This document shows, one piece after another, positions 22,453 to 34,760 of a stretch of DNA of 64,000 nucleotides (position 1 is its first letter; every line of letters starts with the position of its first letter). The notes below the pieces were generated by a model. The model was not told the DNA's origin. It saw only the letters and a program-made list of their open reading frames with translations, and searched no databases. The stretch is from NCBI GenBank assembly GCA_016800925.1, contig JABCPU010000001.1, positions 558,001-622,000 on the forward strand, written 5' to 3'. This DNA is from Suillus spraguei (lineage: Eukaryota; Basidiomycota; Agaricomycetes; Boletales; Suillaceae). Both the position numbers and the translations under genes were made by a program.

Positions 22453-24803
22453 ATGTCCGAGTCTTCATTCATCCAGGAGTCACCAACGATAACTCCCCAC
22501 CAGAAATTTGAAGGACACACTGATCGGGTCACTGGGGCCATACATCTGCCAGACGGACAACGATTGATGACTTGTTCAAGAGACGGCTCGCTGCGGGTAT
22601 GGAACTTGAAGAGTGGGAAACAGATAGGAGACGACTGGCGGGATGGAGAGAGTGGAGTATGCACAATGTCGTTGTCTCCAAATAGGAAGAGAGTGGTTAG
22701 CGGAAGTGTGGATGGTGGAGTGAGGTTGTGGGACATCGACACAGGCAAAGTCATCGCAAAATGGATGGGACATACAAATTGGGTGGTGTCTGTCTGTTGG
22801 AGTCGGGATGGTCGGCGGGTGGTTAGCGGATCCTACGATGGGACTGCAAGGCAATGGGACGTGGAGGACGGAGAGACAATCCTGGGTCTAATCGAGATTG
22901 AATGCGTGTACGCAGTTGTCTACTCGCTAGACATGACCATGATTGCGACTAGTGGACGCGACAAGCCGATTCCTGGATTAATGGCATGGCCATATTCCGC
23001 AGTCAAAATATGGGATGCAAAAACAGGCGAGCTTGTCGCCAGTCTCGAAGGACACATACATTGCACGGTGCAGTTCCTAGCTTGGACCCCAGATGGAAAA
23101 ACACTTGTCTCCAGGTCAGCCGATTGCTCGTTTAGGAAATGGAATACCAACACATGGAAGGAGATCATTGGGCTGGATGGGTCCAGAGACGCTGTTTATG
23201 CCACTGCAATATCTGAGAATGGTCGCGTCCTCGCAAGCGCATCTTCTGACAAAACAGCTCGATCATGGAACCTCGACAACGCCCGGTCCATCAGTTACAC
23301 CCTCCACCACTCGAATTTCATGAACTGCGTGACTTTTTCGTCAGATGGAAAGCTACTAGCCACTGGCTGCGATGACCACAATACGTATATATGTGATGTT
23401 TCCACTATCGACGACGACGTTCTTGTGGACCAGCGCGACAAGGAGTCGCTTCTCGTTGTACGTGATACTTTCATCAATAACCCTCTTTGCATCTAAGATA
23501 ATGCATTCTAGACTGATGCTATACCATGTTCTGTCCGTCCGATAACCGTGGCGTGCTCTCGGTCACCCCGAGATTTTGTCAATGACACACTTCACGTACG
23601 TCGTCAATGATGTCTCACCCATTGGTCCTGTTTTCACCGTCTTGATGTTCTCAGTTGCCTATACAATACCCCTCCCACCCTCAATCATCACCACCGCATA
23701 GAAGCACCCTACGTAATCGTTTCTTATCTTTATTCCGCCCCAGACACCCAGAACTGAAAGTAGTTCACGTGACTTGTCTACCCCGGCGTGTATGTCACTT
23801 TCTCCCTCTCGGATCCAACTCCTCCTGATATCGGTTTTCCCTCCAAAATCTATCTCACGTCACGTAGAGAAATCCTTCAGCAGGAGAGATGCAGAGGCCA
23901 ATCCCGAGACTAATCCGGAAAAATTCTACTGCGAGCAGCTCATGCCCTTCCAATAGCATCGTCACGCTACATTCGTTAGATGAAAAGCCACTAACCACTG
24001 GCTGCGATGGCCACAATGCGTATATGTGGGATACTTCTGCTATCGACGACCTTCTTTTGGACAAGCACGACAAGTCGCCACTCGCTGTACGTGACACTTC
24101 CATCGAGAGTTCTCTTTGTATCTAAGATAATGCATTCTAGACTGATGCTGCACCACGTCCTGTCCGTCAGCCAATCATGGAGTTCCCTCGGGTACTTCGA
24201 GATTTTATCAATGACACATTTCACGTACGTCGTTAATGATGTCTCCTCCATTGGCCCTGTTTTCACCGTATTAATGTTCTCAGTTGTCTGCACAACACAG
24301 TTCCTACCCTCGATCATCACCATCGCATAGAAGCACCCTACGCAATCGTTTTTTTTATCTCTATTCCGCGCCAGACACCCAGAACCACCAGTAGTCGACG
24401 TGCCAGTGAATCGTTATTGCCGACGTGTATGTCACTTTATCCCTTTTGTATTTCCAACTCCTCCTGATATCATTTTCTCCCTCGAACTCCACGTAGAGGG
24501 CCAATCTAGAGATCAATCCGGAAAGATCCTACCGTGAGCAGCTCGCACCTTCCCAATAGCACCGTCACGCAGCAATCCAACGGCGCAACTCAAATCCAGC
24601 CGTCTTCGCAACCGCATGTTGCCATTCCCATCTCCACTGCACCTCCCGTTGTCGCTGATACACCTTCGAACACTAATCGTTATGCAACACGCCGGTCACT
24701 GGGCTCGTTTCGGACACTTCATCTAAGTATACCGACGCCATCATTAATCTTTACGACAATCTTTCACGTCCTCATCCGTCGAGTACATACAATGGAGGCA
24801 TAA
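22453..24803 (+). CDS. WD40 seven-blade propeller protein with in-frame internal duplication
   Basis: Exon 1 (22453-23457, 335 codons) has seven WD40 units, from FEGHTDRVTGAIHLP to the last LATGCDDHNTYICDV. Several Trp-Asp ends are degenerate (RQWD, RKWN, YICD). By comparison with the paralogue at 36949, further exons follow at 23512-23595, 23655-23789 and from 23868, all in phase. The fourth exon is fused near 23966 to a second copy of the last half-blade (LTTGCDGHNAYMWD), then a copied intron and exon (24141-24224). The first five exons stay in frame for 509 codons. A T8 run at 24349-24356 and a TAG near 24502 break the final part. WD40 propellers are protein-interaction platforms; no partner is indicated. 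The tail may be non-functional. Confidence 0.75.
23340..24600 (+). repeat. Tandem duplication of the WD40 gene 3' part, about 629 bp period
   Basis: GATAATGCATTCTAGACTGATGC occurs at about 23496 and again at about 24125, and the flanking exon-intron sequence repeats in the same order: last half-blade, intron, linker exon, intron, Arg/Pro-rich exon, intron, start of the last exon. The junction lies near 23966, inside the last exon of the first copy. The second copy has lost about 28 bases at the start of its last exon. Confidence 0.85.
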
Positions 24804-25059
24804 CGTTGTCTATCACATACTGGGTGTAGGTATTAGGACTTTATGTAGAGCCCCGCACGTGGATACTTTCACAGAACGTTTCTCCTTGTATATGGCTCAT
24901 GGTAGATGTCTGGTCTCTAAACTTCATTGTTGATAGGATTACTTGTCGTGTAACGTGTTTTCGTAAGGACATGATGCACGAGGTCCAATCTCAATTGGAC
25001 TCGAACATTTTTTGTAAGTGAGCTGCTCGGTCTCCCCAGGAGCCAGCTTAGTACTGATG

Positions 25060-27170
25060 TCGTGACGGACTCCGGTATTTATTTTCAGTGTCCCTGCTCC
25101 CTCAGAGGCATCCCATAAGTGACATCGACATACGCATATCCGCGCCATAAAATAAATTATCACTGCACTATTAAGACAAAAATATGACCTATTTACGAAT
25201 GGTAGGTAAGTTTGTAAACAGACGTGTCCTGAGGATGGTATCATTAAATCCATTAAATCAAACAGTGTTTCATAACCGGACACGACGCCCATTCACTGGC
25301 ACGTTGACGCTCAATACTGAGGCCTATTCATAGCGTACTCGTCTTGATACGAATCCGGAGACTTGTAATCTTCGTTGAGGGGCAGTACGATACCTGCGAC
25401 ACAATAGATGATCACGACGGCATACTCCATGAGCATATCCATCACGAGGTAAATTTGCCATTCGCCCGTGAACAAGTTGAATTTTGATAGGTCGTTAGTG
25501 CTGGTGGTTGAAGTCGTGGTCGTCGAGAATGAGCTTGAAGAGAACGTAGACAGGATGCTGTAGAGCGTTCGCACAGCTAGGAATGGAAGTGCGACGGAGA
25601 TGGCTTTTAAGAGCTGAAGATGATGCGTCAGAAAATGAGTCGGATAGATGATGGTGCTTCGCAGAGCTCACCTGCTTGCGGTATCTCATGACAAAGCGGA
25701 TTTGTGTCCATAGGTGGAGGCAAATGCCGACAAGGATAATGTATAGGACGGCAAAGAGGATGACACCGACTCTGCGAAAGGTGTTCCCCTCCGAATCGGA
25801 GCTTGAGCTGGAACCTACTTCATCGGAGATACCGACGATAGTAAGGATGAGAGCGACCATGCCGAGCAGTTGAAGAAGGCGGAATTGTCTTTGATACACG
25901 GGAAATCCATCAGGAGTCCGGAATCTGTGGTAATGATTAGCGCATTCCATCAAAAATGGGAATTAGATGAACGCACATTGCGTGCAGCAGACCCAGCGTG
26001 CAAAGCAACAGTGGGGATAGGCCAGATGCTTCTAGGGCGTAACCACCGATGTATAATGAAGTATTCACTGGCGTAATATCCTCAGCTGCGACAAGTAAAC
26101 AGCCACCCAATACTCGGACTGAAGGTGTGATAGGGTCAAAATTATAACTTAAAACAAGTCAAACGACTTACTGATGCAGAATACCAACAACAAGACCCAC
26201 CCATCACCTCGTGATATGCCATATTTTGATACCACCTTGAGGGAAACAAGCAGGAAGGGAACATACATTGCGATTGTCACCGCTGCAAGGATGCCCTGAG
26301 TGTTAAGAGCCATTTTTGCTGAGAAACTAGAGTCGAGGGAGGACGAGGGAGGACGAGGGATAAAATTATGGAGAATGATGGGATAGGTGCCTGCCTTTTG
26401 TAGGAAATGATTGATGACGGCTAACAAGGGCAGTGCGTGCTGCACTGCGCTGCCTCATTGCGTAAAATGAGGAGGCTACTGACTGCGCCCGAGAGGCTGT
26501 GACGGGAGCGAGCATGAATCGGATGCAGATGTTGAAAATAACTCGGTCGGTCCTCCAATCAGCTGGCAGGACAACCAGGTACGATCCGCAACATACAAAG
26601 TTGCTTTAGGAAATTTTTTTGTTGATCAATCGAAATGATGTTTGACAAGCAGCAGCCTCTCAGTGCTTGTGTGCCCATATGTATGACGTTCAAAGTTCAA
26701 ACGCCAAATGTCAAATGTTAACGCACACAAACACAACCCTTGATCAATTTCTCGCCTCGTGCACGGCCACTCGCTAGAAGCCTCATGCACATGACCGGCC
26801 CACCTATGTCAATCGGAGTTCTGAACCTACCGCCACAGCCATCACCGCAAACTAGGGGTTTTGGAGATAGACATAGGGCGCAGGGACTTGAAGGAGACGA
26901 TTCGGAGACGCGCCGCGTGGTATCAGAGAACCGATATGATAGGGTGCGTTTCGTTGATTGCGGGATCTTTATATCGTATGATTTCGACGAGAACTTGAGA
27001 ACTGTTTTGATGTGGCGGCAGTGGCTCCATAAGCTACTTGTAGCACAAGTCGTTGTGGTCGGGCGCGACTCGCAAGCAACTTGGGTTGGGTGTTCGGTAG
27101 ATCATCACGTGTAGCGTGGTACTAACTCATGATATCATCGTGGATATTGCGGCCTGACCGCTCTCAGAGG
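25060..27170. repeat. Segmental duplication, copy 1 (partner about 32330-34760)
   Basis: The block contains the membrane protein gene plus both flanks. Shared flanks include the stretch with AAATAAATTA, CCTATTTACGA and AATCCAT(T/C)AAAT downstream of the gene, and GACAACCAGGTACG, CACAGCCATCAC, TTTTGGAGATA and CATGATATCATCGTG-like blocks upstream. Coding exons are the best conserved. The flanks no longer hold an open frame in both copies. Confidence 0.82.
25311..26313 (-). CDS. Multi-pass membrane protein, DUF7702-like, copy 1
   Basis: Minus strand, four exons: 26313-26172, 26118-25977, 25924-25672 and 25613-25311, total 840 nt for 279 residues. Introns are 51-58 nt with GT-AG ends. The protein starts MALNTQGILAAVTIAMYVPF and has about seven hydrophobic segments, including ASGLSPLLLCTLGLLHA, LLQLLGMVALILTIVGI, VGVILFAVLYIILVGICLHL and MLMEYAVVIIYCVAGIVLP. 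The tail is polar and acidic. This organisation fits the fungal DUF7702 membrane family, whose role is unknown to me. The exon structure is identical to that of the paralogue at 32557-33554, and both frames are open, which supports two working genes. Confidence 0.85.
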
Positions 27171-29514
27171 ATGCTTTGGAATTGTTACTAGGCTTCAGTT
27201 GTCGGTCACTCATCATGATCAGTCGAAGACAGGCAGCTAACGGCCATATTTTCAACTAACATCGTTCTTACCTGCACAGCCAGCCTGAGGAGTGTATTTT
27301 CATCCTGTTAGTTTCCATCGAGTTGGTGGGGCATATGTTCATCGATGGAGCCAACAAGCGCTCCTGGATCTCGCACGCAAACTGGACCCACTCAAATTGG
27401 CGCGAAAGGAAATTCAGCGTAATGCCAATGACCGCTTTTAGGGGGCTAAGAATCATATGATCTCGGGCGGTCGAATCCCAGCGCCTTGGTCTACTATCAT
27501 CGCCCCGTTCTCCAAAAGGCCATTTATGAAGATGCGATTGCCGGAGGTAGTGGGATGATAAAGTATAAGTTTGAGATTGGCATGATGGGGTCTTTGAGAA
27601 GTTTGATTAAGTCAAATGTTGGCTGATGCATCCGGGTACTTGAGATACGCATGGCACTAGCCTCAAAGCATCGGCCCTTCTCAAATGTAAAGCGGTAGGT
27701 TTTAACACACCCACCAACCCTTCCATCCAGAGACAGCTATGCTAGCTGCCAAAATGCTTCAATTCCCTACAGGATAATGACGATAAGCTTGCATTTTGCC
27801 GAGTACGGGTTTAGTAAAACTTAAAGATAGACAAGTCCACGTTAGCCGAGTGGAGTCTAAAGCCGCCTCACTCAGCGAATCGCGCATCTAAAACGGCCGA
27901 GGGGACTGGCTAGGCATGCCGCACGTCCTAGGCCAGGGCATTCGCGGATTCAGAGGCGCATTCAGGGCACTGGGAGCCATTAGGCTAGATCGTACTGTCC
28001 TCCATAGAGTACTCTCTCAATAGGACATTTTTAGAAAAAGCTTGCATTTTGGCAAACAAAGAAAGATATACATACTTCGGTTGGCTGAACTCTCTAATGC
28101 CCACATGCTCTGGGACGGCATCGCGCAGAAGACGAGCGTTGCATCTAAGCGAGTTTTATGTCAGACTGGGTAGAACAGAGGATAATGATGGGACCATATC
28201 TTCCAATCCAAAGTGGATCATAGAACGTAGATCCGACGGATCTACTCAGATAGACATTGCATGCACAGGGTATATACTGATATTTGTATTTTGGGACGAC
28301 TCGCCATAGCTTAGCAATAACCATATTATTGCTGAGACCCATCTGTCCACCCGAGTAGCCTTGTAAGTTGTGGTCCGATGCCTCCGGAAAGAAGAATCCG
28401 AGTTAAGAAGTTGAAAATTTCTTGTGCTAGCATCCACATTGTATGAGAGCGTTACCGATTTGAGAGTCATTTGCATAGACCCCCAAAGTCGCAAGATGTG
28501 GCGCCTCAAGAGAAAGTACTGTTCAAAGAGACTGCGGGCCGCGAATGATAATAGGCTCGTAAGCTTGAATATTTAGACAAATAAAAAGATCTGGTGTGAA
28601 TCTTATCGTGGATGAAGCCATAAGGTTAACCGTCGTTGTAGCCTTGCAGTACTTGCGTTTATGTGACATCTCCAAGTACCTCTCGTATGTTAAGGAGTCA
28701 GCTGGAGGATTGACTGGAGCCCAAGTTGCACGTTAGCGTGAGAACTAGTAAATGTATTACTAATCCGTTCGACGACGATCTCAAACTTGAAATAGGCTGT
28801 CAGTATACCAAGCCATTGGAAATCATTGGTATACTTAGTCTTCTGTGATTTCTCCCTTCAAATAGTTTGACCTCCAAACAGTTTGAAGGGAGGACTCACC
28901 CACTTGTTTCCCTGTATAGGAGATACTAACGAACTGATCTCTTAACTACCGGGTTAGAGACTTAGATTCCTAAATATGGTGAGCTAGTCGCATGGGAGTC
29001 CTCATTTTTAACCCCTTTTCAACCAGATAATACTAGACTAATTGTAGAATCTACCCAGCGCGCAAGTAGAACTCGCGCTGACTTAATAGATTCGGATACT
29101 GAGAAGTCAAAGTGAGTCCCGCATGGCGCCCCAGGGTCTCTGTGTCTGGATAGAGTCTAGTCATAGTTTCACTCATTGCAGGAGATGCATACCCATTCTA
29201 TAATCGTTCATTCTGCGTCATGCCCTTGCGTCGTCTCACGTTTCTTCAAGGGGCTCTGACAAACTCTCAATGTTCTATTATGATTATCTGACGTTCCGAC
29301 CATACAGGAACCACATATGTTATCCTCATCGTCAGAAGCTAATGACCCATTTTGTTGCACTCACGAGACAACTGATCACGCGTACTCGGGGTGTCTTAAG
29401 GTTTTGATTCTGGTTGGGGCTTTTACACCCTTATAAATCGCGGCTGATTCTTCTGAATAGGTAGCTGCTTCCTGCACGAGTTTAAACTTTTGTTCACCTT
29501 CTATCTCTGAGCTC
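27171..29514. other. No gene recognised
   Basis: Short frames only. Two inverted repeats near 28803-28893 are listed separately. I see no conserved motif, RNA gene or transposon end in the remainder. Confidence 0.4.
28803..28893. other. Two adjacent inverted repeats (stem-loops)
   Basis: GTATACCAA and TTGGTATAC form a 9-bp stem at about 28804-28834. About 20 bases on, CTCCCTTCAAA and TTTGAAGGGAG form an 11-bp stem at about 28853-28893. No gene ends nearby, so a terminator role is not supported; a MITE remnant is possible. Confidence 0.5.
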
Positions 29515-31485
29515 ATGTTACATCTATACCTTGCCCTGACGGCTGCGATAGCAGCCTTCGCGTGCTTCGGAGAGGTCGCCTCTGTATCTCTTGAGGAGAT
29601 GCTGAAAGTCCTAACTCCGAAAGCGAGCAATATTTTGAAGCGTGCTACCCCAGTAGCTCCTCATTTCGTTTTGTACAGTGACGCGTATGTTTCGAGTGAA
29701 CCAACTGTGTCAGATATTTCGGTGAGATTTCACTTCCTCTACTTGCAATTGCTATCCTGATCATTAACTGGTACAAAAATCAGGGCTTTAATGTGTTTGC
29801 ATTGGCTTTCCTCGAGGTATATGGCGCAGCAGATCAAGCTCAAGAATGGGAAGAGCTTACAGCATCTCAACGTTCTTCGATTCTTGCCGAGTACGACGCC
29901 GTAGGTATCTCACTCATCGTGTCCCTTTTCGGATCCACCGAGACCCCCACTTCATCTGGATACAACCCCATCGATACTGCGAATACCATGGCAGCTCGGG
30001 TTGTTGAATATGGCCTCCAGGGTGTAGACGTTGACTATGAGGCATGTTGCACGATGTCTGGTAAGGCTTGACGAGAACTGATTTTCCCAGGATTTCGCTG
30101 CATTCGATGCTGGTACTGGCTCTGCTGAGCAGTGGCTCGGCAACTTCACCACTCAGCTGCGTACACAGCTTCCACAAGGGCAATATATATTGACTCATGC
30201 TCGTGAGTGACATATTCAGAAAGCATCATTATCACTCTTAATTTTTTCGCACAGCCGTTGCACCTTGGTGAATATACTATGGTCAAGTCGATAATTACTG
30301 ACTGGAACCAAAAAGTTTTCTCCTGATATATGGGGTGGTGGAGGATACCTCTGGGTAAACTCTGTGGTCGGCAGTATGATTGATTGGTATAATGTGCAGG
30401 TGCGGCGGATGTCTTATCATTTTAAAACTCTTGTTCTGATTTTCTGACACCTCAGTTTTACAACCGTGAGTCTCTCTCTTATGCGTTCCCTTTGTCCCCA
30501 GTAACAACAAGTAGAGGGCACAACGGAGTACACAACTTGCGATGGCCTTCTGTATCACTCTTCGACTACTTGGCCACAATCTGCACTCTTCCAAATCGCT
30601 AGTAACGGTGTTCCTCTGGATAAGCTTGTGATTGGCAAACCTGCTACTCCAGCACAAGCCACTAACGGGTATATGGACCCGTCTCTCTTAGCATCATGTG
30701 TTTCCTTGGCCTATGGTGCTGGATGGAGTAAGTCTGTCCCATTTAGCTGGTTTTACCTCTTTGATAATTACGGGGAATTCTAGATGCCGGTGTCATGGTT
30801 TGGGAGGTACGTGAGAATCCGAGTGATCTGCAAGGTTTCTGAGCATGTCGATATTAGTATCCTTACGCTAATTCCTTATGGATCGCGACTGTGCGCGGGG
30901 ACACCTGGCCAATTACATCCACGTCTGCGACACCGACGAGTACCAGTACCTCAGCACCTGGGACCATTTGCGCAGGTGTTGCTGCATGGTCCGCTAGTGT
31001 GGCCGTGAGTCTGTTTCCATTTTTTCCCTTCATTCAACACTAAACCTTGTACAGTACACTGGAGGTACTGCAGTGACCTACAGGTGCGTACTTTCTCTGA
31101 TTTATTGCTGTCCATATACTAACCAATAACTTAGTGGGTACCTGTGGACTGCGAGCTATTGGACGGAGAACGACGTCCCTGGAGGTGATTTGAACTCAAT
31201 ATTTCTAGAAAAAAACTTGACACTCCCACCACAGGTGCCGCGGGTGTCTGGGTTAACAATGGAGCTTGCACCTCTACGAGCACTAGTACCACACAAGCAC
31301 GACACGAGTACCTCATCCGGGACCACTTGCGCAGGTGTTGCTGCATGGACCACTGGTGTGCCGGTGAGTATGTTTCTATTTTTCCTCCGTCCAACACTGA
31401 ACCTCATACAGTATACGGAGGTGCTGAAGTGACTTACAAGTGCATATTTTCTGATTTTCTCTTGTCCGAATCTACTAACCCATAA
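29515..31485 (+). CDS. GH18 chitinase with C-terminal CBM5/12 module(s)
   Basis: Exons read as 29515-29721, 29784-30041, 30091-30202, 30255 to about 30268, 30316-30399, 30456-30465, 30515-30727, 30784-30806, 30858-31004, 31055-31083, 31135-31184 and 31235 onward. A signal peptide (LALTAAIAAFACF) leads the protein. The catalytic motif GVDVDYE ends at Glu155. Later segments include WGGGGYLWVNS, IDWYNVQFYN, TTCDGLL and GVMVWEYP, then a Thr/Ser linker and a CBM5/12 module (CAGVAAW, YTGGTAVTY, GYLWTASYWTENDVPGG, GVWVNNGAC). It would cleave chitin, either in the fungus's own wall or from other organisms. Oddities: a GC-AG second intron, a 10-nt exon, and a junction near 30268/30316 that lacks one base to keep frame, so the gene may be broken. 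Confidence 0.8.
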
Positions 31486-31698
31486 CTTAGTGGGTACCTA
31501 TGGACCGCGAGCTATTGGACGGAGAACGATACCCATGGAGGTAATTGAACTGAGTTTTTCCAGAAAAAAATTGTCACGCCTACCACAGGTACCGCAGGTG
31601 TCTGGATTAATAACGGAGCTTGCACCTCTACAGCCACCACCCCACCTAAGCATAGGGCTCTGCTAACCTCCATCATCACACCTGCGCCTGCTTTGTAA
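31290..31698 (+). pseudogene. Second CBM5/12 module with introns, out of frame
   Basis: Sequence after the first chitin-binding module repeats it: CAGVAAW at about 31328, then copies of the same introns, GYLWTASYWTEND at about 31495 and GVWINNGAC at about 31600, then a tail ending TAA near 31698. Relative to the first module it starts one base out of frame and has lost one base where TACACTGG became TATACGG. The duplication copied exons and introns together. It is probably not translated as a module. Confidence 0.7.
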
Positions 31699-32329
31699 AG
31701 GCATTAAGGAGCACCCCACCCTGGCTACCCGCGCAGTAGGGGGGCTCCGCAATATGAAGCGTGGTGCACGATGGAACGATACATCACGATGGCAATGTAT
31801 TATTATTGTATTCCGGTACTGTTTTTGATATTCAAATTTATTGTTCTTTGGAGTCGAAGACCCTATGTTGGACATAGCTTTGTTCGCAGGAGACTTAATC
31901 CATCGTACGTATGTGTGTGCTGGCGTGGTATCAGTGGAAGACATGCACTTCGCCAGCTGCTCATTATCGTGCTCCAGTACTGTTTTTTACTGGACAAATC
32001 ATGGGATAGTTTCTCGCGATACCCGCCATATTTATAATGGTCGTTTGTGTTCGGTCGTGATTTGATTCCAGACTACTTATAAGGATTCATTACACTCGAT
32101 GAAACAACCACACCAACACAAAGCTTCAAGCTTTTTTTTAACTTTATTCCGTCCCACACACTCCGCAGTAGTTGAGGTGTCAGGTTGCTGCGTCACCCAT
32201 ATGTCACTTCACTTCATTGGTCTTGGATGTCCGAATGATTACATAGACACCAACCCTGTGAAGGATGTTCCCATTCGAGCTTGGGTTGGAATCTGCCTCA
32301 ATGAATATACCGGCGATGGTAAGGAAAGC
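31699..32329. other. No gene seen between chitinase and the second membrane gene
   Basis: Nothing supported beyond short frames. The right edge enters the second copy of the segmental duplication. Confidence 0.4.
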
Positions 32330-34760
32330 TTACTCCCTCGGAGGCATCTATAAGTGACATGATCAACCTGTGCATATGTTTATTGTCCGGGTCATAAAAA
32401 TAAATTACCGCTACATTATTGAGCCAGAATTATAACAACCTATTTACGAGTGGTAAGTAAGCATGCAAACAGATGTATCCTGAGAAATAGTATCATCAAA
32501 TCCATCAAATTGAATTCACCGCATACGAGTCCCATACACTGGCACCTTGACACTCACTATTGAGGCCTATTCATAGGGTACTCGTCTTGACGCGAGTCCG
32601 TAGTCTTGTAATCTTCATCGAGGGGCAACACGACGGCTGCAACACAATATATGATCACAACGGCATACTCCATGAGCATCTCCATTACGAGATAAATTTG
32701 CCATTCCCCCGTGAATAAGTTGAATTTTGCCAAGTCGCCAGTGTTGGGTTGGGTGGTCGTGGTTATAGAAAATGTGCTCGAAGAGAACGTGGACAAGATG
32801 CTGTAGATCGTCCGAACAGCCAGAAATGGAAATGCGACTGTGATGGCCTTCAGGAGCTGAAGATAATGCATAAGAAAATGAGTCAGGTAGATGATAGTGC
32901 TTCACAAGAGCTCACCTCCTTGCGGTATTTCATGACATAGCGGATTTTGATCCATAGGTGGAGGCAGATGCCCACAAGGATGATATATAGGACAGCAAAG
33001 AGGATGACACCAATCCTGCGCATGATGTTCCCATCCGAGCCTGGGTTGGAACCTGCCTCAATAGATATAGATATACCAGCAATGGTGAGGGCGAGAGCGG
33101 CCGTGCCGAGGAGTTGAAGAAGGCGGAAATGTATCTGATATCTCATAAAGCCATCAGGAGTTTGGAATCTATAATAATTTAGTAATTCCATCCAAAATGG
33201 TAATTAGATGAACACACATTGAGTGCAACAGACCCAACGTGCAAAGCAACAGTGGGGATAGGCCAGATGCTTCTAGAGCGTAACCGCCGATGTATAGTGA
33301 AATGTTCGCCGGCGTGACTTCCTCAGCTGCGACAAGCAAAGAACCACCCAATACTCGGACTGAAGGTGTAACAAGGGTTAAAACTATAACTTAAATAAGT
33401 CAAACGACTTACTGATGCAGAATATCAACAACAAGATCCATCCATTACCTCGTGATATGCCATATTTGGATACCACTTTGATGGAAACAAGCAGGAAGGG
33501 AACATACATTGCGATCGTCACCGCTGCAAGGATACCCTGAGTGTCAAGAGCCATTTCCCTGAAAAATTGCAGTCGAGGGAGGATGATGGATAACAGTATA
33601 GGATGGGTGCCTGCCTTTTGTATGAAATCATGGCAGTGCGTGCTGCCCTGTGTTACCTGAACCATCTGTATTTGACAGAAGGCTCACAACTGCGAGAGGC
33701 TGTGACGGGAGAAAACGTGTGTAACACGACTCTAAAAGTACGCCAGTGGCTGCTCTTCACTCATAAGATTTGATTACCAGGGAAGGTTATACAGTACTAC
33801 CACTGACTGCCACTATGAAATTTGTTGATGTGCACATAGTCTGGGGTGGAGGGTGAACGAGAGCTAGTGAGTCGACAGAGTGGGCCCGAATGGTAGGGGA
33901 AAGTCATATTGGGTGGCAAGTTCTACGCTAGGAGTCGGTGTACGTGTAGTTCATCTTTGCCTCAGATGCAAACCCGGAAAGGTTAATTCTGAAAAGTGCT
34001 GCTAGGTCCATGCACAATAAATCTAGCATCTGCACAATTTATCAGCTACGGTGTCTGTTTAGACCTAGTAGAAACGATAACCTCTCTAGTCTGGATTCTG
34101 AATCACATGGTATGTTTGTATCCCGCATATCAGAATTCTGGCCCTACCTGACTTGTTTCTGCGGCGCAGTCGCTGTGTAAAGTACTGCATACTGTACGGT
34201 GATCGGTGTGGCTGGGACAACCAGGTACGTATGAATTCGAATTAGGAAATCAATTGATGCCGAAATCACATGCACACCTTATAGCACCCGCAACTTTGTA
34301 AATGTGCCTGTGCAGCGCAGCTCATGCACGCATATGATCATTGGCTAAAGGCCTCATGGCACGCGATCTGAACCTACGACACGTTCAGCACAGCCATCAC
34401 TGTAAAACCTCACTAGGCTTTTGGAGATATGACGAACCGTAGGGTGCAGATTTATCGGCAGGGACAAGGACAAGGAACCGATTCAGAGACTCGCTACATA
34501 TGGTTATCCAGGGTATCAGAGAACCGATGTGACGATTAATTTAAGGTGTGTTTTGTTGATTTCAGGACCTTTGCATCGTAATATTTCGACGAAAACAGAG
34601 GGCTGCCATCTGATGTGGCGGCAATGGTTTGACAAGCTACTAGTATAAGCCGTTGTGATCAGGCACGAGCGAGGACCTTCAGGTATTGGGCAAGCCTACT
34701 TGATTATCATGGTACTGACTCGTGATATCATCGTGAATACTCCCCTTAAGTTGCCTGACT
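32330..34760. repeat. Segmental duplication, copy 2 (partner about 25060-27170)
   Basis: See the partner entry. In this copy the region upstream of the membrane gene is longer and more diverged (33660-34760), but blocks such as GGGACAACCAGGTACG, GAACCTACGACACG, CACAGCCATCAC and GACTCGTGATATCATCGTGAA keep the same order. Confidence 0.8.
32557..33554 (-). CDS. Multi-pass membrane protein, DUF7702-like, copy 2
   Basis: Minus strand exons 33554-33413, 33359-33218, 33168-32916 and 32856-32557, total 837 nt for 278 residues. Exon lengths equal those of the paralogue except the last, which is one codon shorter. It begins MALDTQGILAAVTIAMYVPF and keeps every hydrophobic segment. Differences concentrate in loops and in the Thr/Ser-rich stretch of the last exon. 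All four exons are open with GT-AG introns. Function unknown; as a membrane protein it could be a sensor or transporter, but nothing here decides that. Confidence 0.85.

Noticed and set aside
23774..23956. Short plus-strand ORF after the WD40 exon
   Set aside because: It crosses the intron 23790-23867 predicted from the paralogue and is an artefact of reading through it.
26740..27114. Plus-strand ORF of 124 codons upstream of the first membrane gene
   Set aside because: The duplicated copy of this region (about 34320-34700) does not keep the frame, so it is probably not coding.
33660..34760. Possible extra gene upstream of the second membrane gene
   Set aside because: Only alignable non-coding blocks shared with the first duplication copy; no frame survives.
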